This document shows, in pieces, positions 34,938 through 43,049 of a stretch of DNA of 64,000 nt. A program made the position numbers and the translations under genes. The stretch is from JAFMJV01 sp963814315. GTDB taxonomy: Bacteria > Chloroflexota > Limnocylindria > Limnocylindrales > CSP1-4. Position 1 is the stretch's first letter. Each line of letters begins with the position of its first letter. The notes beneath the pieces were generated by a model, which did not search any database, was not told where the DNA came from, and saw only the letters and a program-made list of their open reading frames with translations. The stretch is from positions 806,001-870,000 of the forward strand of contig CAWFCG010000001.1 of assembly GCA_963814315.1 (NCBI GenBank), in the 5' to 3' direction.

Positions 34938-36080
34938 TCAACCGGGGTCATGCGAGCCTTCATCGTCGGGATAGGAGCTGGCCTCAAGGGCCTGGTCGGG
35001 ACCGACCCTGAACGTGACCAGCAACAGCAGGCCGCCGGAGGCGATGACGATAACCATGAACGCGTAGAGCGGACCCGATCCGCCCGCCAGCATCAGGCTC
35101 AGCACAGCCAGCACGACGGTGATGGCATAGATGAGCAGCACCGCGCCGCGGTGACTGAGGCCAAGGTCGAGCAGCCTATGGTGGAAGTGGCCACGATCGG
35201 GCGTGAACGGTGAATGCCCGCTGAGCAGGCGGCGCGTGATGATCCAGAAGGTGTCGATGATGGGCACGCCCAGGATGAGCAGGGCCACCGGGATCTTGGC
35301 GGACCCCAGGATGGCCAGCACGGCCAGCAGATAGCCCACCACCATCACGCCGGTCGTCCCGATGAAGATCCTGGCAGGGTGGAAGTTCCAGGGGAGATAG
35401 CCCAGCAGGGCGCCGGCCAGCAGGGCGCACAGCAGCGCCACCATGGGCTGATAGGCAGACTCATAGCCCAGTGACACGAAGCCCAGCGTCACCGCCGCGA
35501 TGAGCGCGACGCCGGTGGAGAGTCCATCGAGACCGTCGATGAAGTTGATGCTGTTGATCATGCCCACGACCCAGAGCGCGGTCACCAGACCAGCGCCCAC
35601 GCCGGCGAAGACGAGGGTGCCCTCACCGGCGAAGCCAAGGAAGTCGAGCGGGTTGTTGACCACCACGATCGAAAGGCCCAGGCCGATGGCGACCAGTGCC
35701 AGCAACAACTGGAAGAGGAACTGCCAGCGGGCACGGATCTGCCAGCGGTCGTCGATGAACCCGAGGACCGCGGCCAGGAGCGCGCCACCAAAGACCGCCC
35801 ATAGCTCGTAGCGATCGAGCATGCGCCAGGAGAAGGGCCTCAGGAACTCAAAGCGGTCCTGCAGCAACAGGGCGACCAATCCGGTCGCGATGAAGGCACC
35901 GGCCACGGCCAGGCCTCCGGCCCGCGGGATGGGGCGGAGGTGGATACGACGACCAGAGTCAGGCTCGTCGATGGCGCCAGCCGCGGTGGCGAGGCGCATG
36001 GCCAGTGGCGTCAACAGGAAGGCGATGGCTGCCGCGGCGCCCCCGATAGCGAGGATGAAGGGCAGCTCCTCGTAGATCAC
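34938..36080 (-). CDS. MraY/WecA-family undecaprenyl-phosphate sugar-1-phosphate transferase
   Basis: 380 residues from a GTG at 36080 that overlaps the glyA stop (GTGA). An in-frame ATG at 36116 would need a 40-base overlap. About ten membrane helices. Catalytic motifs are GFIDDRWQIRAR, INSINFIDGLDGLSTG and the His-rich loop RGHFHHRLLDLGLSHR, placing it with WecA/TagO enzymes that prime surface polymers on undecaprenyl phosphate. The sugar (GlcNAc-1-P or other) cannot be read from sequence. Confidence 0.88.
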   Translation of the reverse strand: MIYEELPFILAIGGAAAAIAFLLTPLAMRLATAAGAIDEPDSGRRIHLRPIPRAGGLAVAGAFIATGLVALLLQDRFEFLRPFSWRMLDRYELWAVFGGALLAAVLGFIDDRWQIRARWQFLFQLLLALVAIGLGLSIVVVNNPLDFLGFAGEGTLVFAGVGAGLVTALWVVGMINSINFIDGLDGLSTGVALIAAVTLGFVSLGYESAYQPMVALLCALLAGALLGYLPWNFHPARIFIGTTGVMVVGYLLAVLAILGSAKIPVALLILGVPIIDTFWIITRRLLSGHSPFTPDRGHFHHRLLDLGLSHRGAVLLIYAITVVLAVLSLMLAGGSGPLYAFMVIVIASGGLLLLVTFRVGPDQALEASSYPDDEGSHDPG

Positions 36081-37357
36081 GCGCGAGGCGATCCCGGAAC
36101 TGGGAAGCGTGCGCACATCTGGCGCACCTCGCGGCGGACCGATTCGAGCGCCGCCTGGTCCTCTTGGTCTCGCAGGGTGCGCACCATGAGCTCGCCAACG
36201 CGACGCATCTCATCCTGACCGAAACCCCTCGTCGTGGTCGCCGGAGTGCCGACGCGGATGCCGGATGCGGTGTTGGGCGGCAGTGGATCGAAGGGGATGG
36301 CGTTCTTGTTGACGGTGATGCCGACCTCATCGAGGAGGCGTTCGGCCTGCGCGCCGGTCACACCGAGAGGGGTTACATCGACGAGGATGAGGTGATTGTC
36401 GGTGCCGCCAGACACGAGCTCGGTCCCATTGGCACGCAGCGTTTCGGCGAGGACCGCAGCGTTCTCCACGGTGCGCCGCTGATCCTCGCGGAAGGACTCG
36501 CTGCGAGCTTCCAACAGCGCGACGGCCTTGGCCGCGATGACGTGCATCAACGGGCCGCCCTGGGTGCCTGGGAAGACGGCACGGTCGATCCGTCGGCCCA
36601 GCTCGGCCGTGCCGAAGATCATGCCCCCGCGAGGCCCGCGCAGCGTCTTGTGGGTGGTGGTGGTGACGATGTCAGCGTGGCCGAACGGGCTGGGATGTAG
36701 GCCGGCCGCGATGAGGCCGGCGATGTGAGCCATGTCCACGAACAGCAACGCGCCCACAGCGTGCGCGATGGCGGCCATGCGTTCGAAATCGATGATGCGC
36801 GAGTAGGCGCTCGCGCCGGCCACCAGCAGCTTGGGCCGGACCTCGTGGGCTTGACGCTCCAGGGCGGCATAGTCGATGCGGCCGTCGCGCTCCGACACAC
36901 CGTAGGCGTGCACGTCAAAGAAGCGACCGCTGAAGTTGATGGGGTGCCCATGGGTGAGGTGACCACCGTGTGCCAAGCTCATGCCCAGGATGGTGTCGCC
37001 GTGGTCCAACACGGACAGATAGGCCGCGATGTTGGCTTGCGCACCCGAGTGTGGCTGGACGTTGACAAACTCGGCCCCGGGGAACAGCGCTAGCGCACGT
37101 TCCTCGGCCAGCCGCTCGACCACGTCGACATACTCACAGCCACCGTAGTAGCGACGGCCGGGCTGACCCTCGGCGTACTTGTTGGTGAGCCAACTCCCGG
37201 CAGCCTCCAGGACGGCCGCCGAAACGTAGTTCTCGCTGGCGATGAGCTCGATCTTCCAAGTCTGGCGCTCGCGCTCGGCGACCATCGCTTGCCACAGCTC
37301 GGGGTCGACGTGGGCGATGGACTCGTCGGTCGACTGGCGGCCAAGGGCAAGGGTCAT
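36077..37357 (-). CDS. glyA: Serine hydroxymethyltransferase
   Basis: 426 residues from ATG 37357, with GGAGC upstream. The open frame runs further but only as a shadow of the tsaC gene. PLP-enzyme signatures are IELIASENYVSAAVLEAAGSWLTNKYAEGQPG, NVQPHSGAQANIAAYLSVL, and the PLP-Lys in VTTTTHKTLRGPRGGMI. It interconverts serine and glycine with tetrahydrofolate. The position between tsaC and the WecA-like gene matches the Bacillus order. Confidence 0.97.
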   Translation of the reverse strand: MTLALGRQSTDESIAHVDPELWQAMVAERERQTWKIELIASENYVSAAVLEAAGSWLTNKYAEGQPGRRYYGGCEYVDVVERLAEERALALFPGAEFVNVQPHSGAQANIAAYLSVLDHGDTILGMSLAHGGHLTHGHPINFSGRFFDVHAYGVSERDGRIDYAALERQAHEVRPKLLVAGASAYSRIIDFERMAAIAHAVGALLFVDMAHIAGLIAAGLHPSPFGHADIVTTTTHKTLRGPRGGMIFGTAELGRRIDRAVFPGTQGGPLMHVIAAKAVALLEARSESFREDQRRTVENAAVLAETLRANGTELVSGGTDNHLILVDVTPLGVTGAQAERLLDEVGITVNKNAIPFDPLPPNTASGIRVGTPATTTRGFGQDEMRRVGELMVRTLRDQEDQAALESVRREVRQMCARFPVPGSPRA

Positions 37358-37410
37358 GAGGTGCTCCGTGGGTTGTTCTCTGCGCGCATGTGGAGTGTAC
37401 GCGTCAGCGC

Positions 37411-38049
37411 TCAGCCTCCGTCGATGGTGGCGCTGATGACGGCGCGGCTCAGCGCACCGGCCCGCAAGATGCGCCAGGCGTCGTCGGCATCGACGGCCAC
37501 GACGGTCGAGGCGACACCTCCACGAACGGGCCCATCGTCGAGCACCAGCGCCAATGCCTGTCCGACCGACGCCATCAGCTGGGCCGCTGTCGTGGCCGGC
37601 GCACCGCCACTCAGGTTGGCCGACGTCACCGCCAGCGGCCCCAGCACCCGCGCCAGCGCGCGCGGCGCGGGATGGTCGGGGATGCGCAGGCCGAGTGTGT
37701 CGCGACCGCCAGTCAGCGTATCGGACAATGACGCCGAACGCCGGACTGGCAACACCAGCGTCAGGGCACCGGGCCAATGGCCTCGCGCCAGGCGCACGGC
37801 TGCGGGGGGCAGCTCGACGAGCATCTCGACCTGGTCGAGGCCGTCGATGAGCAAGGCGATACCCTTCTGCTCGGCGCGCTGCTTGGCGCGGATCAGTGCC
37901 GCCAGAGCGTCAGCTCGAGGCAGTCCGCCGATGCCGTAGACGGTCTCGGTGGGGATGCCGATGATGCCACCGCCGCGTAGGGCATCGATAGCATCGGAGA
38001 GCGCGGCCGGGTCAGATGCCGGCAGCACGGCCGGGCCGAGCCTAGGCAT
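37411..38049 (-). CDS. tsaC: L-threonylcarbamoyladenylate synthase (Sua5/YrdC/YwlC)
   Basis: 212 residues from ATG 38049, overlapping the prmC stop by eight bases. YrdC-fold signatures are GGIIGIPTETVYGIGGL, IRAKQRAEQKGIALLI, HWPGALTLVLPV, TLGLRIPDHPAPRAL and PLAVTSANLSGGAP. It makes threonylcarbamoyl-AMP for the t6A modification of tRNAs reading ANN codons. The length is that of the short TsaC type without a Sua5 C-terminal domain. Confidence 0.92.
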   Translation of the reverse strand: MPRLGPAVLPASDPAALSDAIDALRGGGIIGIPTETVYGIGGLPRADALAALIRAKQRAEQKGIALLIDGLDQVEMLVELPPAAVRLARGHWPGALTLVLPVRRSASLSDTLTGGRDTLGLRIPDHPAPRALARVLGPLAVTSANLSGGAPATTAAQLMASVGQALALVLDDGPVRGGVASTVVAVDADDAWRILRAGALSRAVISATIDGG

Positions 38050-38962
38050 CGACACGTTCGACGCTCGCGACACGTGGGCTGCCAGAGAGGTCGGGGTGGA
38101 TGGTGCAGACCCAGCCAGGCAGCAGCTCCGCCACGGCGGCCGTCGCGAGGTCGCCCTGATCGCCGCCGATCTCCAGCAGGGCGGCGCCATCAGGAGCGAG
38201 AGCGTCGGGCAGTCCCGGCAGCAGGCGACGGATGATATCGAGCCCGTCGCGACCGCCGTCGAGCGCTGCCAGCGGCTCGAAGCTGGCCGCCACCGGCAGC
38301 GCCGCGATGGCAGCGCTGGGGATGTAGGGGAGGTTGGCCAGCAGCAGGTCGACGGGGCGCGGCGGCGACAGGGCGACGTCGAGAAGATCCCCCTCGGCAA
38401 AGGTGAAGAGATGCGCCAAGCCCTGGGAGACCACGTTGATGGTGGCCACATCCCGTGCGTCGCCGGAGATGTCGCTGGCGAAGAAGCGCACGACATCGCC
38501 ATAGTGCCGCCGGCGCAGTTCGACACCGATGGCCAACGCGATGGCGCCAGAGCCCGTGCCAACGTCCCAGACCAGGAACGGATCGGCCGCCCGCTCGCGT
38601 GGTGCCCCGGTCAAGCGGGCGGTGATGCGTGCCAGCGCCAGGTCGACGAGCGTTTCAGTCTCCGGCCGCGGGATCAGGACGCGCCGATCGACCGCGATAG
38701 CGGAGCCGTAGAACTCCTTGACACCACGGATGTAGGCCACCGGCTCGCCCGCCGCCCGGCGTGATAGGTGGGCTTCGTAGCGTTCCAGCTGTCCTGTGCT
38801 CAGCGCGACCTCTGGGTGTGCCGCGAGAGCGCTGCGGTCGACTCCCAGCACGTGTCCCAGCAGGACCTCGGCGTCCAGGCGCGCCGTCTCCGAGCCGGAT
38901 GCCTCAAGGCGAGACGTCCCCTCACGGAGCGATTCATCCACGCGTTGCGCGCGCACCTCCAC
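38042..38962 (-). CDS. prmC: Peptide chain release factor N5-glutamine methyltransferase
   Basis: About 306 residues from a GTG at 38962; GTG 38941 is an alternative. The open frame continues upstream but overlaps prfA. An N-terminal helical domain precedes the Rossmann core with LVWDVGTGSGAIALAIGVEL and the NPPY-type catalytic motif, here NLPYIP. Because the second residue of NPPY is Leu, the motif is slightly deviant. It methylates the GGQ Gln of release factors; its target gene prfA is immediately upstream. Confidence 0.9.
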   Translation of the reverse strand: MEVRAQRVDESLREGTSRLEASGSETARLDAEVLLGHVLGVDRSALAAHPEVALSTGQLERYEAHLSRRAAGEPVAYIRGVKEFYGSAIAVDRRVLIPRPETETLVDLALARITARLTGAPRERAADPFLVWDVGTGSGAIALAIGVELRRRHYGDVVRFFASDISGDARDVATINVVSQGLAHLFTFAEGDLLDVALSPPRPVDLLLANLPYIPSAAIAALPVAASFEPLAALDGGRDGLDIIRRLLPGLPDALAPDGAALLEIGGDQGDLATAAVAELLPGWVCTIHPDLSGSPRVASVERVDA

Positions 38963-38978
38963 GGACGGTCTGCGAGGC

Positions 38979-40076
38979 CTAGCGGGCCGGCCCCGACTGG
39001 ACCTCGAGCGAGGCCAGCCGCTCGGCCTGGTCGGCGGTGATGAGAGCTTCGATGAGCCGGTCCAGGTCGCCATCGAGCACACTGGGCATGCCGTGCACAT
39101 CGAGCCCGATGCGATGGTCGGTGATGCGGTCTTGGGGGAAGTTGTAGGTACGGATCTTCTCAGCCCGCTCACCCGACCCGACCATGGAACGGCGGACCTC
39201 GTCCTCCTCCTCGCGGGCCTTGCGCTGCTCAAGCTCCAGCAGCCGGGCCCGCAGGACCGACAGGGCCTTGGCCTTGTTCTTGTGTTGGCTCTTCTCGTCC
39301 TGGATCTCCACCACCAGGCCGCTGGGCAGGTGCGTGATGCGCACCGCGGAGTCGGTGGTGTTGACCGACTGTCCACCGGGGCCGGAGGCGCGCTTGACAT
39401 CGATGCGCAGATCACGGGCCTCGTCGATCTGGACATCGACCTCGTCGGCCTTGGGCAAGACCGCAACCGTGGCGGTGGAGGTATGGATGCGGCCGCTGGA
39501 TTCTGTCTCGGGGACACGCTGCACGCGGTGCACACCACCCTCGTACTTCAGCCGGCTCCAGGCGCCCTGACCACTGATCTCGAAGATGACTTCACGCAAG
39601 CCCTTGACGCCCGATTCGGAGGTGGAGAGGGTCTCCGTCTTCCAACGGCATCGTTCCGCGTAGCGAACGTACATGCGGAAGAGGTCAGCGGCGAAGATGG
39701 CGGCCTCCTCGCCACCGGTGCCGCCGCGGATCTCGATGATGACGTCGCGGTCGTCATTGGGGTCAGCCGGCAACAGTTGCATGCGCAGATCCGCATGCAG
39801 GCGTACCTCCTCGACCTCGTTCTCAGCGATGATCTCGCGTGCCATCTCCTTGAGCTCGGGATCTGACTCGCCCTGCAGTTCACGGTGGGCGGCAGCCAGC
39901 TCTGCCTGGACCGCACGCAGGCGACGATGGTTCTCTACCACGGGTCCGATGCGGGCCTGCTCGCGACCGAGCTTCCGGCTCAGCTCAGGGTCGGTCGCGA
40001 CCTCCGGTCGGGACCATTCCGCTTGGATCTCTACGAGTCGTTGCTCCAGCTCATCGAGCCGGGCCTCTAGACTCAC
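38979..40076 (-). CDS. prfA: Peptide chain release factor 1
   Basis: 365 residues from a GTG overlapping the DUF1385 stop (GTGA). It has the RF1-type N-domain, the stop-recognition region around GVHRVQRVPETESSGRIHTSTATVAVLP, and the catalytic GGQ in ASGPGGQSVNTTDSAVRITH. It reads UAA and UAG. RF2, encoded at 61.3-62.5 kb, has the programmed frameshift. Confidence 0.97.
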   Translation of the reverse strand: MSLEARLDELEQRLVEIQAEWSRPEVATDPELSRKLGREQARIGPVVENHRRLRAVQAELAAAHRELQGESDPELKEMAREIIAENEVEEVRLHADLRMQLLPADPNDDRDVIIEIRGGTGGEEAAIFAADLFRMYVRYAERCRWKTETLSTSESGVKGLREVIFEISGQGAWSRLKYEGGVHRVQRVPETESSGRIHTSTATVAVLPKADEVDVQIDEARDLRIDVKRASGPGGQSVNTTDSAVRITHLPSGLVVEIQDEKSQHKNKAKALSVLRARLLELEQRKAREEEDEVRRSMVGSGERAEKIRTYNFPQDRITDHRIGLDVHGMPSVLDGDLDRLIEALITADQAERLASLEVQSGPAR

Positions 40077-41272
40077 GCGCCCTCCGAGGCGCCTCCACGG
40101 CGCGCAGCGGGCTCGACGATGGCATCGCCCGTGGTCACGTCCGTCGGGACGGGCCCTGGGTCGGATGAGTCGGCTGGACCCAGGTCGGACGCGTCGGCGG
40201 GACCCAAGTCGGCCGCGGCGGCCTCCTCGGCCTCGATGCGCGCCCCCATCTCCCTGGCCAACTCGCCCACATCGGGCATGGGCTCACGCACCGGATCCCA
40301 GCTGCCCGCCGGGGCGATGTCACCGTTGGCGGCAAGGCTCTCCTGCATAGCGCAGATGGCGACCTCGATCATGGAGTCGTCGGGCTGTTTGGTGGTGATC
40401 TTCTGGACCCAGATGCCGGGCAGGAACAGGATGCGCCAAAAGCCCTTCTCGCGACGCGCGGCGCCGAACTTGAGAACTTCGTACGCGACCGCCGCGATGA
40501 CCGGGACCAGCAGGATGCGGCCAAGGATGGCGATCCACAGGTCCATACCCGCAAGCAGACTGAAGAGCAGGATGCTGACGATGATGAAGATGACCAGGAA
40601 CTCGGTGCCGCAACGCGGGTGTGCGGTAGGCCACTTGCGTACGTTCTCGACAGTCAGCGCCTGATCAGCCTCAAGGGTGTGGATGGTCATGTGCTCGGCA
40701 CCGTGATAGCGGAACACTCGCCCGATCTCTGCCGAGCGTGCCACCAACGCCAGATAGCCGATGAAGATGGCGATGCGGACGAGCCCCTCAAGGATGTGGA
40801 CGAGGACGGCTTGCCAGCCGCCGTCGACCTCACCGAAGAAGAGCGAGACGCCACCCTGCGCCAGCAGCAGCGGCAGCAGCACGAAAAGGCCGACCGCAAG
40901 GCCGATGGTGAACAGCATGGTCAGGGCGATGGCCTTGCCGCCGAACGCAACGCCTTCGCCAGCGGCGGCCAGCGAACCTGACTTCATCAGCCACTTGGTG
41001 CCGATGACGAGCGTCTCGTAGAGCACCACGACCCCACGGAAGAGCGGCGCGCGAGCGAAGCGATTGCGATGGAGGACGCTATCGAGGTTCTCCTGGCCCG
41101 CGAAGATCTGGCCGTCGGGCCCGCGCACGGCCACGCCGATGGCGTTCTTGCCACGCATGTAGATGCCCTCCATGAGGGCCTGCCCGCCATACGCGAAGCG
41201 AGGAGAGTCGAGCGTATGTGGGTCGCCACTCAGCGGGGCGGCTGTCCCCTGCCCTGCCGGCGACTGCGTCAC
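40073..41272 (-). CDS. DUF1385 family membrane protein
   Basis: 399 residues from a GTG. The N-terminal DUF1385 signature is YGGQALMEGIYMRGKNAIGVAVRGPDG, followed by RAPLFRGVVVLYETLVIGTKWL and about six helices with FRYHGAEHMTIHTLEA and HPRCGTEFLVIFIIVSI. The C-terminal ~80 residues are acidic, with a repeated DLGPADASDLGPADSSDPGP run. Function is unknown (YqhQ-like). The position between rpmE and prfA recurs in many Gram-positive genomes. Confidence 0.9.
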   Translation of the reverse strand: MTQSPAGQGTAAPLSGDPHTLDSPRFAYGGQALMEGIYMRGKNAIGVAVRGPDGQIFAGQENLDSVLHRNRFARAPLFRGVVVLYETLVIGTKWLMKSGSLAAAGEGVAFGGKAIALTMLFTIGLAVGLFVLLPLLLAQGGVSLFFGEVDGGWQAVLVHILEGLVRIAIFIGYLALVARSAEIGRVFRYHGAEHMTIHTLEADQALTVENVRKWPTAHPRCGTEFLVIFIIVSILLFSLLAGMDLWIAILGRILLVPVIAAVAYEVLKFGAARREKGFWRILFLPGIWVQKITTKQPDDSMIEVAICAMQESLAANGDIAPAGSWDPVREPMPDVGELAREMGARIEAEEAAAADLGPADASDLGPADSSDPGPVPTDVTTGDAIVEPAARRGGASEGA

Positions 41273-41286
41273 GAGCTAGCTTCGGC

Positions 41287-41499
41287 TCAGAGCTTGGCAG
41301 AGCGCTCGAGGCGCTTCTGGAACCGCTCGACCTGACCGGCCGTGTCGACGATGGTCTGCTTGCCCGTGTAGAACGGGTGGCAACTGGAACAGATGTCCAA
41401 GCGCAGCTCCTCCATCGTGGAACCGATGGTGAACTCCGTGCCGCAGGAGGCACAGTGGACGTTGGCCTGGTAGTACTTGGGGTGCGTGTCGGGCTTCAT
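41287..41499 (-). CDS. rpmE: 50S ribosomal protein L31
   Basis: 70 residues with the zinc-binding cysteines of the C+ form: Cys16, Cys19, Cys37 and Cys40 (HCASCGTEF and DICSSCHPFYTGKQ). It follows rpmA by 21 bases. Confidence 0.96.
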   Translation of the reverse strand: MKPDTHPKYYQANVHCASCGTEFTIGSTMEELRLDICSSCHPFYTGKQTIVDTAGQVERFQKRLERSAKL

Positions 41500-41520
41500 C
41501 TCGGTGAGTGATCCTTCGGC

Positions 41521-41787
41521 CTAGCTGGCCAGTGACTCGGCATCCACACGAATGCGCTTCTTATCCTTGCGCGCGTGCTCAAAGCGGACCCGGCCCTCCA
41601 CGGTCGCGAAGACGGTGTAGTCCCGGCCCAGCCCTGTCCCAGGCCCTGAGAGGAAGGTCATGCCGCGCTGTCGCACGATGATGGAGCCGGCGGTGACGAG
41701 CTGGCCGTCGCCGGCCTTCACGCCGAGGCGCTGACCAACGCTGTCGCGGCCGTTCTTGGAACTAGAGCCTGCTTTCTTGTGGGCCAC
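41521..41787 (-). CDS. rpmA: 50S ribosomal protein L27
   Basis: 88 residues from a GTG. It begins MAHKKAGSSSKNGRDSVGQRLG, without the cleavable N-terminal extension known from Firmicutes, and continues with GSIIVRQRGMTFLSGPGTGLGRDYTVFA. It starts three bases after rplU ends. Confidence 0.97.
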   Translation of the reverse strand: MAHKKAGSSSKNGRDSVGQRLGVKAGDGQLVTAGSIIVRQRGMTFLSGPGTGLGRDYTVFATVEGRVRFEHARKDKKRIRVDAESLAS

Positions 41788-41790
41788 GGG

Positions 41791-42468
41791 TCACACGTCC
41801 TTCTTGGTGTCGTCAGCATCGGCCGCCTCGACCGCAACCTCAGCCTCCGGGGCGTCGTCCGCCTCGGTGGGGAGATCAGCGTCGGCGGAGACATCGGCCC
41901 CTGGCTCGGTGGCAGTCTCGGTCTTGGCAGTGGCCTTGGTAGTCGACTTCTTGCTCTGGCCCTTGGGCTTGGCCGCGGTCGCCGCGTCCTCGGCTGGCTG
42001 AGCAGCGGCCGCCAACTTCGCGGCCAGCTCCTTGTCAGCGGCAGCCTTCTCAGCGGCAGCCTTCTCAGCGGCAGCTTGCTCAGCCTGCTCGGCCTTCCTG
42101 GCTTCAGCCCGCTCGGCCTTCTCGGCACTCTCAGCATCCTTGGCGGCGCTCTTGCCACCGATGGCGATATCCGTGATCCGCAGCGTGGTCAACTCGGCGC
42201 GGAAACCCTGCTTGACACGCGTGCGTGCCTTGGGCTTGTACTTGAAGACGACTATCTTGTCGCCCCGGTTCTGGCGCAGGACTTGGGCGGAGACACTGGC
42301 GCCGTCCACCAACGGCTGGCCGATCGACAATTCGTCACCGTCCGCGACCAGCAGGACGCGGTCGAGAGTGATGGAGTCGCCCGGCTGGACGTCCAGGCGA
42401 TCGACCTGGATCTCCGAGCCGAGCTCGACGCGGTGCTGCTTGCCGCCTGATTCGATGACTGCGTACAT
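41791..42468 (-). CDS. rplU: 50S ribosomal protein L21 with long C-terminal tail
   Basis: 225 residues from ATG 42468, about twice the usual ~103. Residues 1-~101 are a normal L21 (MYAVIESGGKQHRVELG, then FKYKPKARTRVKQGFRAELTTLRITDI). The remaining ~124 residues are an Ala/Lys/Glu-rich, probably helical stretch built partly on a KAAAE repeat, then Lys/Thr-rich and finally acidic. The tail would project from the ribosome surface. It lies in one frame with the L21 domain and rpmA follows directly, so it is not an annotation artefact. Confidence 0.95.
   Translation of the reverse strand: MYAVIESGGKQHRVELGSEIQVDRLDVQPGDSITLDRVLLVADGDELSIGQPLVDGASVSAQVLRQNRGDKIVVFKYKPKARTRVKQGFRAELTTLRITDIAIGGKSAAKDAESAEKAERAEARKAEQAEQAAAEKAAAEKAAADKELAAKLAAAAQPAEDAATAAKPKGQSKKSTTKATAKTETATEPGADVSADADLPTEADDAPEAEVAVEAADADDTKKDV
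42036..42080 (-). repeat. Three 15-bp tandem repeats in the rplU tail
   Basis: Units CAGCGGCAGCCTTCT at 42036-42050 and 42051-42065, and a variant at 42066-42080 (plus-strand reading), encode the KAAAE-type repeat in the L21 extension. Slippage here could change tail length. Confidence 0.8.
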
Positions 42469-42571
42469 GGGGTTCCCGTTGCGTGGTCGATGCGTGTTGC
42501 TTTGGCTGGGTCGGCGCGGAGCGCGAGTCGCAGGCAAACACGGCGCGACAGACACTCGAACGCGAAAGGAG

Positions 42572-42601
42572 ATGGTAGCCCGAATCGCCGTCGGCCGTCA
42601 A
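42572..42601 (-). promoter_or_regulatory. Promoter of rplU-rpmA-rpmE
   Basis: On the minus strand TTGACG (42601-42596), an 18-base spacer, and TACCAT (42577-42572). Transcription would start near 42565, leaving a leader of about 97 bases before rplU. Confidence 0.5.
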
Positions 42602-42671
42602 ACGGATGTCCGGGCACGGTAGCTCCGGCGAGTCGAGCGCACGACGTCCCCATGCGGCAGAACACAGAGTG

Positions 42672-42858
42672 CCGGATCCCCACATAGAACGAACAGGGTC
42701 GGCCCGGCAGAAGGGAGCCGGGCAGAAGTTGGGCGAGGGCTGCCAGTGGTGCCCATCCAACGTGGCGGATCCCGACATGGTCGACGGCCAAGCGCAGCTG
42801 GGGTGGCCATCGGCTCCGCCCGTTGCGCTGGATCTGTTCGCTCTACGTGGGGATCCGG
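42672..42858. repeat. 187-bp element with 25-bp inverted-repeat ends
   Basis: The arms at 42672-42696 and 42834-42858 are reverse complements at 23 of 25 positions. Both mismatches become G-U pairs in a minus-strand transcript, so the helix would be unbroken there. Between the arms GCCCGGC-AGAAGGGA-GCCGGGC (42702-42723) forms a perfect 7-bp hairpin, and GGATCCC recurs near 42763. No target-site duplication is evident. It may be a MITE-like palindromic element or a structured RNA; it lies upstream of the probable rplU promoter. Confidence 0.6.
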
Positions 42859-43034
42859 ACGCCTCTCTGGGGCAGCGCTCAGCCACGCAAGCGGATGGTG
42901 GGCTTGGGCGAGACCTCGGGGTCGTGAGTCGGCCGCTCTGGGCTTGGCGCGGCCGGACGTGGTGAACTCGTCCGCGCGGGGGAGAGCATCAGGGCCGCGA
43001 ACCGATCGCGCCTCCTTGGTGGGCAGTGGTCGGG

Positions 43035-43040
43035 TATCGT
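43035..43040 (+). promoter_or_regulatory. -10 element close to the J-domain gene start
   Basis: TATCGT ends nine bases before the ATG at 43050, so the message would have a leader of about three bases. Confidence 0.25.
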
Positions 43041-43049
43041 TCGGCGCAT

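Larger units (their letters stand above)
42602..43049. other. Intergenic region holding a large inverted repeat
   Basis: About 450 bases between the rplU promoter and the J-domain gene with no supported ORF. The central part is the inverted repeat described separately (42672-42858). The rest is GC-rich without further obvious signals, apart from a -10 candidate at 43035-43040. Confidence 0.4.

Noticed and set aside
37411..38562. Long N-terminal extension of the TsaC frame
   Set aside because: The upstream 170 codons are the shadow of prmC; the conserved protein begins at ATG 38049.
42335..42886. Open frames of up to ~180 codons through the inverted-repeat region
   Set aside because: Both strands are open across the palindrome and overlap the rplU start; no Shine-Dalgarno and no motif, so a repeat or RNA is the better reading.
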